Assembly: GCA_937907415.1 (NCBI GenBank)
Contig: CALCHY010000156.1
Span: 1 to 26,174 of the forward strand
Length of the DNA: 26,174 nucleotides
Direction: 5' to 3'
From: an uncultured Trueperaceae bacterium
Lineage (GTDB): Bacteria; Deinococcota; Deinococci; Deinococcales; Trueperaceae
In this document: one piece after another, positions 15,674 through 22,425 of the stretch
Layout of the letters: every line of letters begins with the position of its first letter
Numbering within the stretch: position 1 is the stretch's first letter
The notes under the pieces: model-generated
What the model was told of the DNA's origin: nothing
The model's input: the letters and a program-made list of their open reading frames with translations, nothing else
Databases searched by the model: none
Made by a program: the position numbers and the translations under genes

Positions 15674-16410
15674 GGGCGCTCCCCAGCGCTGGTGGGGTCC
15701 GCCCTACTCGTGATGAGGACGCCAGCGAGCCCACCACCCAGCATGCCAAGCAAGATCCCGGTGCTGGTGCTGAGGAGCGCAGCTCCGAGCGCGAAGGCGA
15801 GCATGGCGACCACGATCACGGGCCACTGCCGCCGCTCGAACATGGCGAGGAGCAGCGAGAGGAACAGCGCGGGCATGAGGAAGGCGAGGGCCGCGTCGAC
15901 AGCCGGCCAGCGCTCGAACGCCCCGCCGCCGAGGAGGGCGCCGACGACCGTGCCGGACACCCAAGCCGCGTAAGCGCCAAGGCCGATGCCCGCCTGCCAC
16001 GCCTCACGCCAGTGCAACTGTCGACCAGCAACGCGCGCGGCGGCGCTCGCGAACACCTCGTCAGTCAGGCCGTGCGCCCAGAACCAAGACCAGCGGGTGG
16101 AGACGGCGCCGGCCCCCGTCCGCCGCACCAACGTCAAGAGCGCGGGGGCGTAAAGGAGGTGGCGTGCGTTCATGGCTAGTAGGGAGGCGACGGCAAGCAG
16201 TGGGGACGCGTTGCCTGCCAGGAGGGCGACGGCCAGGAACTGGCTGGCGCCAGCGTAGATGACGATCGACATGAAGGCAGCCTCTGCGAAGCTGAAGCCC
16301 GTCTTGGCCGCGGTAACCCCGAACGACACCGCCACGGGAAAGTACGCGAGGGCGATGGGCAGGCTGCCGAGCAGTCCGTTCCCGAAGCGCCCAGTGGCCT
16401 CTCGCTCCAT
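15670..16410 (-). CDS. azlC: AzlC-family branched-chain amino acid exporter, 246 aa
   Basis: Large subunit of the AzlCD (BrnFE-like) exporter. Family features: LPIALAYFPVAVSFGVTAAK near the N-terminus, SIVIYAGASQFLAVALLAGN, ASLLAMNARHLLYAPALL (conserved NxRHLLY), WFWAHGLTDEVFA, then about four further membrane helices. Start ATG 16410 gives a normal N-terminus; the in-frame GTG 16446 adds 12 residues and is less likely. No good SD for either. It lies divergent from the ABC exporter across 105 bp. Export direction and substrate range are from family knowledge. Confidence 0.88.
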   Translation of the reverse strand: MEREATGRFGNGLLGSLPIALAYFPVAVSFGVTAAKTGFSFAEAAFMSIVIYAGASQFLAVALLAGNASPLLAVASLLAMNARHLLYAPALLTLVRRTGAGAVSTRWSWFWAHGLTDEVFASAAARVAGRQLHWREAWQAGIGLGAYAAWVSGTVVGALLGGGAFERWPAVDAALAFLMPALFLSLLLAMFERRQWPVIVVAMLAFALGAALLSTSTGILLGMLGGGLAGVLITSRADPTSAGERP

Positions 16411-16503
16411 GAGGGTCCAGCGTACCCGTCCACTGGCCGATGCCACCAGTCCACGCTAGAGCAGGCGAGCCAGTCATGAACGGCCGCTCGCTGGCCCGTC
16501 GAG

Positions 16504-16509
16504 TAGCAT
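16504..16509 (+). promoter_or_regulatory. Leaderless-type -10 (TAGCAT) before the ABC exporter
   Basis: TAGCAT fits TANNNT and ends 6 bp before the GTG at 16516, with no ribosome-binding site between. That spacing is what leaderless transcripts show, in which transcription begins at the start codon. Such promoters are common in Deinococcus-group bacteria. No -35 hexamer is seen. Inferred from position. Confidence 0.4.
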
Positions 16510-16515
16510 CTCCCA

Positions 16516-18228
16516 GTGCTGCGCCGCTTCTTCTCCTATTACGCTCCTTACAAGAGGCTGTTCGCCATCGACTTCACCAGCGCGGTGGTCGCTGGCGTGC
16601 TCGAGCTTGCCTTCCCGCTCGCCGTGCAGCTCTTCATCGACCGCCTCCTTCCGACCGGTCACTGGGCGTCCATCACCATGGCTGCCGTTGCGCTCGGGGC
16701 GGTCTACCTCCTCAACACGGGCTTGATGGCGGTCGTGACTTACTGGGGGCACATGCTCGGCATCAACATCGAGACGGACATGCGCCGCAACGCCTTCGAC
16801 CACCTCCAGAAGCTCTCGTTCGGTTACTACGACGAGCAGAAGACCGGCCACCTGGTAGCGCGCCTCACGAAGGACTTGGAGGAGATCGGCGAGGTCGCGC
16901 ACCACGGCCCGGAGGACCTGTTCATCGCCGTCATGACCCTCCTCGGCGCGTTCGTCCTCATGTTCACCGTCAACGTGCCCCTCGCCCTCATCACCTTGGC
17001 GGTCGTGCCGTTCACGGGGTGGTTCACGGTGCGTTACGGCGGCCGCATGACGCGCAACTGGCGGGCCATCTACGACCGCGTTGGCGCGTTCAACGGCCGC
17101 ATCGAGGAGAACGTCGGCGGCATTCGCGTAGTCCAGGCGTTCGCTAACGAGGACCACGAACGCGGCTTGTTCGCGGCCGATAACGAGGCGTACCGCACCA
17201 CCAAGCTCGAGGCCTACCGCATCATGGCGGCAACGCACGCCTTCTCGTACCTCAGCATGCGTTTCACGCAACTGATCGTCATGGTGGCGGGCAGCTACTT
17301 CGTAGTGAGCGGCAACCTGAGCAACGGTGGGTTCGTGGCGTTCATCCTCCTCGTCGGCGTGTTCTTCCGGCCGCTCGAGAAGATCAACTCGGTCATCGAG
17401 ACGTACCCGAAGGGCATCGCTGGCTTCAAGCGCTACACGGAGCTGATCGACACCCGCCCAGACATCGAGGATCGCCCTGGCGCCACGGCCGTATCTCACC
17501 TGAGCGGCGACATCGTCTACGAGGACGTTAGCTTCGGTTACGCGTCAGGCAAGACGGTCCTCTCGGGTATCGCCCTGCACGTCGCCGCCGGCGAGACGGT
17601 GGCCTTCGTGGGACCGTCTGGCGCTGGCAAGACCACGATCTGCTCGCTCCTGCCGCGCTTCTACGAGCCGACGGCTGGGCGCATAACCATCGATGGCCGC
17701 GACGTGCGCGACATGACCCTCGCTAGCCTGCGGCGCAACATCGGCATCGTGCAGCAAGACGTTTTCCTCTTCGCTGGCACCATCCGCGCGAACATCGAGT
17801 ACGGCAAGCTCGGCGCTTCGGAGGCCGAGATAGTGGAAGCCGCGCGCCGCGCGCGTCTCGATAGCCTGATCGCGGAGCTCCCGCTCGGCCTAGACACGGT
17901 CATCGGGGAGCGCGGCGTGAAGCTCTCAGGTGGGCAGAAGCAGCGCCTCGCCATCGCCCGGATATTCCTCAAGAACCCGCCCATCCTCATCCTGGACGAG
18001 GCGACCTCGGCGCTGGATACTCAGACCGAGCGCGCCATCCAACAATCGCTGCTCGAGTTGGCCGAGGGCCGCACCACGCTCGTGATCGCGCATAGGCTAG
18101 CCACCATCCAGGGCGCGGACCGCATCGTCGTAGTCGACGAGAGCGGCATCGCGGAGCAGGGCAACCACAGCGAACTGCTGGCGCAGGACGGCCTTTACAG
18201 CTTGCTGCACCGCGCGCAGAGCGTCTGA
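16516..18228 (+). CDS. ABC exporter half-transporter (fused permease-ATPase), 570 aa
   Basis: Type IV ABC exporter that should act as a dimer in the inner membrane; substrate unknown (MsbA/YheH-like lipid or drug exporters). Residues about 15-300 form the six-helix permease (FAIDFTSAVVAGVLELAFPL, ITMAAVALGAVYLLNTGLMA). The ATPase domain has GPSGAGKTT (366-374), Q-loop NIGIVQQDVFLFAGTI, signature LSGGQKQR (470-477), ILILDEATSALD (about 488-499) and TLVIAHRLATI with the switch histidine. All catalytic motifs are intact. Start GTG 16516 with no SD suggests leaderless expression. No partner subunit is adjacent, so a homodimer is likely. It converges on the regulator gene with a 25-bp gap. Confidence 0.93.
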   Translation: MLRRFFSYYAPYKRLFAIDFTSAVVAGVLELAFPLAVQLFIDRLLPTGHWASITMAAVALGAVYLLNTGLMAVVTYWGHMLGINIETDMRRNAFDHLQKLSFGYYDEQKTGHLVARLTKDLEEIGEVAHHGPEDLFIAVMTLLGAFVLMFTVNVPLALITLAVVPFTGWFTVRYGGRMTRNWRAIYDRVGAFNGRIEENVGGIRVVQAFANEDHERGLFAADNEAYRTTKLEAYRIMAATHAFSYLSMRFTQLIVMVAGSYFVVSGNLSNGGFVAFILLVGVFFRPLEKINSVIETYPKGIAGFKRYTELIDTRPDIEDRPGATAVSHLSGDIVYEDVSFGYASGKTVLSGIALHVAAGETVAFVGPSGAGKTTICSLLPRFYEPTAGRITIDGRDVRDMTLASLRRNIGIVQQDVFLFAGTIRANIEYGKLGASEAEIVEAARRARLDSLIAELPLGLDTVIGERGVKLSGGQKQRLAIARIFLKNPPILILDEATSALDTQTERAIQQSLLELAEGRTTLVIAHRLATIQGADRIVVVDESGIAEQGNHSELLAQDGLYSLLHRAQSV

Positions 18229-18253
18229 GGCAGGGGCGCGTGAGCTGAGTGCG

Positions 18254-20707
18254 TCAGGCGCTCTCCCGGTAGTCGTCGCGTAGGCGCCTGACGCGCGCTC
18301 TTGCCACCGTCAGGCGCGGGTCGCCAGGCAGCAGCGCGGCGGCGGCCGCCTCCCAGCACTCGAGGTCGTCGGTCAAGCGTTCGGCTAGGTCGAAGAGCGC
18401 GTCGCCGTCGCCCGCCCCGAGCGCCGCCTGGCGCAGCAACTCCTCGAGGTCGAGGCGTTCACCTACCACCCCTGGCGCCTCGCTGCGCGGCAGCAGCGCG
18501 CTGCGGTAGAGCGCCACGGCCTGCCGCACCTCGCCCTTGGCGAGGTGGGCGCGCAGGTCGAGCACGTCGGACGAGAAGGGAACGAGGAAGCGGTACGGCG
18601 CATCGCTAATGGGCAGGGTCTTGCGTAGGCGGGTGAGCATGGCGCGCATGCCGCTCTTGGTGAAGGGCGTCTGGCCGTCGGGCACCAGGTAGTCGTTGAG
18701 CTCCTCGAGGTCGATGCCGTCGACGTTGTGCACGAGCGCAGTCGTCACTTCCGCCATGCGCTGAGGCAGCGGTTGGCTCTTGCCGTTGTAGCGCGCTGCC
18801 GGGGTTCCGAGCAGGCTAAGGCGGAGGTTGGCCTGCGGCACAGCCACGCGGTTCCATACGGGCGCGAGGAGCTCCTCCGGCCCGCTGACGATGCGCAGCG
18901 CGATCGGCGCCGCCCCAGCCACGAGCGCAACGGCGTCGGGCGGTAGGTTCACCGCCGCGCCTTCGCTTGCGTACAGGTAGTAGAGGATGGCGCTGAGCCG
19001 ATGCTCGGCGGCCAACTCTCGGTCCAAAGCCGCGGTTAGTAGGTCCGGGGCGGCGTCCTCGTCCCCGGCCACCGCGGCGACCATGCCGCGCGTTAGTTGG
19101 GCGACGGTCCACTCGTAACCGCGGTCGGCCTCCGCGAGCCCAACGACGTCGTCCGCTACTCGGCGCGCCTCGCCGACCCTGCCGAGCTCGAGCAGCACCC
19201 GCGCGAGGAGGTGACCGTGCACCGCCCGCGAGCGCCGCGGGCTCGCCTGGTAGTTGGCGAGGGCCAGCTCAAGCGCGGCCTCCGGTTGGCCCTCCGCTAG
19301 GTCGAGGAACGCGAGCGTGCCCCTCAATAAGGCCGCTAGTTGCGGGAGGTTGCCCTCCGCAAGCACCTGCGCGTTCTCCAGGACGCCACGCGTGCCGACG
19401 AGGTCGCCTGTCATGATGTTGGCCATGGCGAGGTCGTTGACGAGCTGGAGCCGCCTTGCGCCGTCCCGCACGTCGCCGCGATCGAAGACGTCGAGGGTCC
19501 AGCGCGCCCAGCGGGCGGCTTGAGCGTAGTCGCCCATGCGGGAGAGGCGCGCTACGAGCATGCCCGCGTTGCGCACTAGGTCGAACGGCCCACCTACGTC
19601 GTCGGCCAGCTGCACGGACTCTCGCAGCAGTTGAAGGGCTTGATCTGGGTCTGGGTGCAGCCTGCCGTACTGCCAGAGGGTGAGGGGTGTGCGGCGCGCC
19701 TCCACGGCTTGTTTGGCTAGCGCGAAACCGCGTTCAGGTGGCAACGCTCCAGCGCGCCGCGCCCTGAGTTCGGGGGCGAGGTGCACGGTGAGGTGATAGT
19801 CGACGTCTGGCAAGACCGTGGCCACGTCACCGACGGCGAAACCCGCCACGAGGCGCCACTCGAGCACGCGTTCGCTTACCGAATACTCTGCCGGCAGGGC
19901 CGAGAGGATGAGGTGGAGGCGGGCTAGGAGCCCTTCTTCCTGATAGCGCGGCCCGGCTTGCTTGAGCAGGTCCTCTACGAGTTCCGGCGCCTTGAGGCTG
20001 GCGAGCTCGAGCGCGGCAACCAGCTCACCCTCACGCCTGAGGGCCTGGACGGCAACGGAAGCGTCGACGAGTTGCGCTTCTTGGTAATCGACGAGGGCGC
20101 CGTCTGGGCTCGGGATGGTGATGGCGGGGATACCCGCCAGGCGGCTGCCACGCTGCAACAGCTCGGTGAAGCGCCCGCCTACCGCGTGCCATAGCTCGTC
20201 GATTTGCGGGGTGGTGACCGCGCGCGGCAGGAGGAGTTCCGCCTCGTCGAGCGGCACGCGCAGCTCGTCCGGGCCTAACAAGGTGGACCCTGCCGTGACC
20301 GCGGCAGGGGGCGTTAGGCCCCCGCGCAGGTCGAGCAGCACGCGGAAACCGTCGTGCTGCATGGCGAGCACGGCCGGGAGCAGCGGCTCGTTCACGAGTT
20401 CCGTTGTCAGGGCAAGCCACAGCGGACGCACGTCTGCGCCGTAATGGCTCAGTGCAGCTAGCTGGGCTTGGTAAGGGAGCGCCGAACCGAGCAGGCGCGT
20501 GCCGATGGCGTCATTGACGGCGCGCGCGAGGGCGTTGCCTTGCGCCACGGCGTCCCCAGCTGCCCCGCGCCCGACCTCGAACCAGGCCACGGTGGCCTTG
20601 TCCTTGAGTCCTTCTAGGAGGAACGGGGCACCGTACGGCTCACCGCCCGTGAGGACCACGGGTCTGCTCGCCCCCGTGATGGCGGTGAGTTGGCGTTGGA
20701 GCCACAT
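18254..20707 (-). CDS. SARP/BTAD-like transcriptional regulator with degenerate STAND domain and TPR repeats, 817 aa
   Basis: Probable DNA-binding regulator, arranged as the reverse of an AfsR-type protein. Residues 1-210 resemble the start of a MalT-type STAND domain, but the P-loop reads LTGGEPYGAPFLL where GPAGYGKTTL is usual: lysine is A27 and the next hydroxyl residue is P28, so nucleotide binding is probably lost. Residues about 210-620 are helical TPR-like repeats. Residues 628-718 are a winged helix (LRLSLLGTPAARYNGKSQPL, PQRMAEVTTALVHNVDGIDL, EELNDYLV, RAMLTRLRKTLP) and 719-817 a BTAD-like TPR segment, the pair seen in SARP regulators at the N-terminus. Start ATG 20707 follows a 7-bp hairpin. 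The 64-residue gene lies upstream on the same strand, and a tandem-heptamer operator lies beyond it. Confidence 0.8.
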   Translation of the reverse strand: MWLQRQLTAITGASRPVVLTGGEPYGAPFLLEGLKDKATVAWFEVGRGAAGDAVAQGNALARAVNDAIGTRLLGSALPYQAQLAALSHYGADVRPLWLALTTELVNEPLLPAVLAMQHDGFRVLLDLRGGLTPPAAVTAGSTLLGPDELRVPLDEAELLLPRAVTTPQIDELWHAVGGRFTELLQRGSRLAGIPAITIPSPDGALVDYQEAQLVDASVAVQALRREGELVAALELASLKAPELVEDLLKQAGPRYQEEGLLARLHLILSALPAEYSVSERVLEWRLVAGFAVGDVATVLPDVDYHLTVHLAPELRARRAGALPPERGFALAKQAVEARRTPLTLWQYGRLHPDPDQALQLLRESVQLADDVGGPFDLVRNAGMLVARLSRMGDYAQAARWARWTLDVFDRGDVRDGARRLQLVNDLAMANIMTGDLVGTRGVLENAQVLAEGNLPQLAALLRGTLAFLDLAEGQPEAALELALANYQASPRRSRAVHGHLLARVLLELGRVGEARRVADDVVGLAEADRGYEWTVAQLTRGMVAAVAGDEDAAPDLLTAALDRELAAEHRLSAILYYLYASEGAAVNLPPDAVALVAGAAPIALRIVSGPEELLAPVWNRVAVPQANLRLSLLGTPAARYNGKSQPLPQRMAEVTTALVHNVDGIDLEELNDYLVPDGQTPFTKSGMRAMLTRLRKTLPISDAPYRFLVPFSSDVLDLRAHLAKGEVRQAVALYRSALLPRSEAPGVVGERLDLEELLRQAALGAGDGDALFDLAERLTDDLECWEAAAAALLPGDPRLTVARARVRRLRDDYRESA

Positions 20708-20718
20708 CGTCTCAGGAT

Positions 20719-20741
20719 AGCCGCCGCGTTAGCTGGCGGCT
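20719..20741 (-). promoter_or_regulatory. Hairpin in the leader of the SARP-like regulator gene
   Basis: AGCCGCC (20719-20725) and GGCGGCT (20735-20741) form a perfect 7-bp stem with a 9-nt loop, ending 12 nt upstream of the regulator ATG. It lies where it could shield ribosome access, and no strong SD is seen between it and the ATG. No T-run follows on the minus strand, so it is not an intrinsic terminator for the 64-residue gene. Function inferred. Confidence 0.35.
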
Positions 20742-20808
20742 GCGGTGTTACGGGATTCATGTTGAGAGCAAGTGGTCTTTTGTCGGCAGTGCCTGCCCCT
20801 GGTGGTTG

Positions 20809-21003
20809 TCAGGCGCTCTGCAACAGGCGGCCGTACGCGGCCACGGCAGCGCGGTCGCTTGGGGCGTTGGTGGCGTACGTGAGTTGGCGTTCGATCTCGG
20901 CGGCCGCTTGCAGAACGCGTGCCTGACGCAGCAGGACTTTGTCTCCTACGAACGTGAACGTCGTGGTTGCCTGCAGCTTACGGAGCGCTTCTTCTCTGTC
21001 CAT
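20809..21003 (-). CDS. Hypothetical 64-aa helical protein
   Basis: Not recognised. Sequence reads MDREEALRKLQATTTFTFVG, DKVLLRQARVLQAAAEIERQ, LTYATNAPSDRAAVAAYGRL, LQSA: soluble, mostly helical, without membrane segment or catalytic motif. ATG 21003 is preferred because GGTGAG sits 7 nt upstream; GTG 21015 would add four residues. It is transcribed away from the tandem-heptamer operator and 101 bp upstream of the SARP-like regulator on the same strand, so the two may share a message. It is likely real because of SD, position and operator, but coding evidence from sequence alone is limited. A cytoplasmic partner of the regulator is one possibility. Confidence 0.55.
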   Translation of the reverse strand: MDREEALRKLQATTTFTFVGDKVLLRQARVLQAAAEIERQLTYATNAPSDRAAVAAYGRLLQSA

Positions 21004-21035
21004 GGTCGAACTCACCCTCTTCCGATGTGAGAGTA

Positions 21036-21120
21036 AGGGTAGGCGCTAATGCGCTTCAGTGTCGCTTCACATGAGATGCGCAGGCGGTGAAGCGCCTTTG
21101 AAGCGGGTCGCGGATTACCT
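21036..21120. promoter_or_regulatory. Divergent promoter with mirror-image tandem heptamer operator
   Basis: CGCTTCA occurs at 21052-21058 and 21063-21069, and its complement TGAAGCG at 21088-21094 and 21099-21105. Each pair is 11 bp apart with a 4-bp spacer, and the two pairs are an exact mirror image about 21078-21079. Leftward, TACCCT (21041-21036) lies 10 nt outside the outer repeat; rightward, TTACCT (21115-21120) lies 9 nt outside. Predicted starts near 21029 and 21127 give about 26-28 nt leaders to the ATGs at 21003 and 21155. SARP regulators bind heptamers at 11-bp spacing about 8 bp from the -10, and PhoB-type winged helices use 11-bp repeats. Binding by the neighbouring SARP-like protein is inferred. 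Confidence 0.7.
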
Positions 21121-21154
21121 TCTGGTCACTACGCCACGGAGGTACTCCCCCATC

Positions 21155-21301
21155 ATGCGCAACCTCAAGAACATCTTCACCGCCCTGATCGTCACCCTCG
21201 CCGTATCCGGTCTCGCCGTCGGTAGCGTCGCCGCTTACAGCCCTGCCAATGCCGTCTTCGCCGGCACAAGCAACCTTCCAGGCGAGTGGGACGTCGGCTA
21301 A
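21155..21301 (+). CDS. Small exported peptide precursor, 48 aa
   Basis: Not a recognised family. Translation reads MRNLKNIFTALIVTLAVSGL, AVGSVAAYSPANAVFAGTSN, LPGEWDVG. Residues 1-27 form a classic signal peptide: basic start (R2, K5), hydrophobic core, and AxA-like GSVAA before the likely signal-peptidase site at A27/Y28. The mature part would be about 21 residues, aromatic and acidic at its end. A GGAGG lies 12 nt upstream of the ATG, rather far. An upstream in-frame ATG at 21059 lies inside the operator, so it is unlikely. It is the first gene rightward of the divergent operator and precedes the EAL gene by 103 bp. A secreted signalling peptide is possible; an unrelated small envelope protein cannot be excluded. 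Confidence 0.6.
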   Translation: MRNLKNIFTALIVTLAVSGLAVGSVAAYSPANAVFAGTSNLPGEWDVG

Positions 21302-21404
21302 GTCACCCAGCGGAGCCTTGGGCTGGCGGTTCAACTCGCCGCAGCTCAGCGCGCCCACGGTCTAAGCCCAACAAAGCCCTGAACTAAAGATCCCCTTCCC
21401 CCGA

Positions 21405-22193
21405 ATGCCCTCACCATTAGAAGACCTGAAATTCATGTTTCAGCCCATCGCCAGACTGGCGAGTGAGCGAGACGACTGGTCAGAAGCGTTAGTTCGCTGG
21501 CAGATGCCAGACGGCACCGTTCGCGGTCCGCTCGATATCTTGCCGCGCTGGTTGGCTCCAGCACGGATCGAGATATTCACGCACTTCACGCTACTGAGGG
21601 GAGCGCAGGCGCTCGCCGCGCACCCTATGGCCCGCTTGTCCATCAACCTAACGCCCGCCCAGATCCTCCTACCGGAGGCGCTGCGCACGTTAGAAGGCAT
21701 GCTGCCTAGCGTCACGGAACGCCTCTACATCGAGGTAGTCGAAGGGGGCACCTCGGAGGCGCCAGCAATGGCACGGCAGTTGTGGCTCCTGCGCGAGCGT
21801 TGCGGCGGCATCTTCCTGGATGACGTCACCCCGCACGACCTGAGCAACCGCGTCCGTTTCGACGTGCCGGTAGACGGCGTCAAACTCGACCGCAGCGTGG
21901 TTTACACCGCGCTTTACGAGGGCAACGACGCCCTGCGCGAAACGGCGCGGGACTTCGTGAGGAGCACGAGCGAGCGCTACGCGGTCGTAGTGGCAGAGGG
22001 CATCGAGGACCTGTCCGCATGTGAGGAGTTAAGGGCACTTGGCGCGAGCCACGTGCAAGGCTTCGGGATAGCTAAACCTGGAGCTGAACTGCGGACGGGC
22101 ATGTGTGGCTTGCTCAACTTGCCTTCTGGGCGCACGGCGGTGCCCAAAGCACCCGTTGCCGATGTCGAGTTGAGTGCACGGCCACCAAGCTGA
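21405..22193 (+). CDS. Stand-alone EAL-domain protein (putative c-di-GMP phosphodiesterase), 262 aa
   Basis: Likely hydrolyses c-di-GMP to pGpG, in the cytoplasm. Residues 10-240 form one EAL domain: FMFQPIARL, EALVRW (the EAL motif, glutamate present), LSINLTPAQI (conserved N), LYIEVVEGG (metal-binding E), IFLDDVTPHDLSNRVRFDVP (the DD pair), VDGVKLDRSVV (catalytic-site K and D), VVVAEGIED (E) and ASHVQGFGIAKP (Q). The loop after DD is irregular (DDVTPHD instead of DDFGTGY), so loop 6 and dimerisation may differ. There is no sensor domain or membrane segment; about 20 residues of disordered tail follow. ATG 21405 has no SD. It lies downstream of the peptide gene and ends at a structured terminator region. 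Confidence 0.85.
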   Translation: MPSPLEDLKFMFQPIARLASERDDWSEALVRWQMPDGTVRGPLDILPRWLAPARIEIFTHFTLLRGAQALAAHPMARLSINLTPAQILLPEALRTLEGMLPSVTERLYIEVVEGGTSEAPAMARQLWLLRERCGGIFLDDVTPHDLSNRVRFDVPVDGVKLDRSVVYTALYEGNDALRETARDFVRSTSERYAVVVAEGIEDLSACEELRALGASHVQGFGIAKPGAELRTGMCGLLNLPSGRTAVPKAPVADVELSARPPS

Positions 22194-22213
22194 GGGCCGC
22201 GCCAGGGTAACCG

Positions 22214-22310
22214 CCGAGCGGCGACCGCTAGCCAGCCGCACCGCTCGGTAGGGTCAGAGAGAGGGAACTTCGCGCTAGGGGCGCGACCAGGACATGGGGG
22301 TCCTGGCCGG
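22214..22310 (+). other. Chain of perfect hairpins after the EAL gene (possible structured RNA)
   Basis: Three perfect stems lie in a row: CCGAGCGG (22214-22221) with CCGCTCGG (22241-22248), TCGCGC (22270-22275) with GCGCGA (22281-22286), and CCAGGAC (22287-22293) with GTCCTGG (22300-22306), the last two stacked back to back. They lead into the terminator stem. No known RNA class fits: the GEMM, SAM, T-box, 4.5S, 6S and RNase P motifs I looked for are absent. A small RNA from the EAL 3' region or a 3' UTR structure is possible. In GC-rich DNA some pairing is expected by chance, but several perfect stems in tandem is more than that. Confidence 0.45.
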
Positions 22311-22350
22311 AGGAGGTCGCAGTGGGCACCAGCCAACTGCGACCTTCTTT
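22311..22350 (+). terminator. Intrinsic terminator after the EAL gene
   Basis: AGGTCGCAGT (22314-22323) pairs perfectly with ACTGCGACCT (22336-22345); the stem extends to 13 pairs (22311-22348) with one G-U. A 12-nt loop and a T-rich tail (TTCTTT, then CAT) follow. This is the clearest intrinsic terminator in the window and separates the EAL unit from the YhaO-like gene. Confidence 0.75.
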
Positions 22351-22425
22351 CATAGTCACCAGCGTTGGGCTCGCGATATCCTCCCCGAAACCGCTCCGGT
22401 CACCGGTAGCAGGAAGGAGTGACCT

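Noticed and set aside
16440..17147. 235-residue plus-strand ORF overlapping the ABC exporter start
   Set aside because: Off-frame, Arg/His/Pro-rich; the exporter frame carries the permease helices.
16474..17499. 341-residue minus-strand ORF opposite the ABC exporter
   Set aside because: Antisense of a clearly conserved ABC transporter; composition is His/Arg/Glu/Asp-rich without motifs, an expected shadow in GC-rich DNA.
22214..22310. Riboswitch or known housekeeping RNA (c-di-GMP, SAM, T-box, cobalamin, 4.5S, 6S, RNase P)
   Set aside because: None of the conserved core motifs of these classes could be found; only stems are supported, so no class is assigned.
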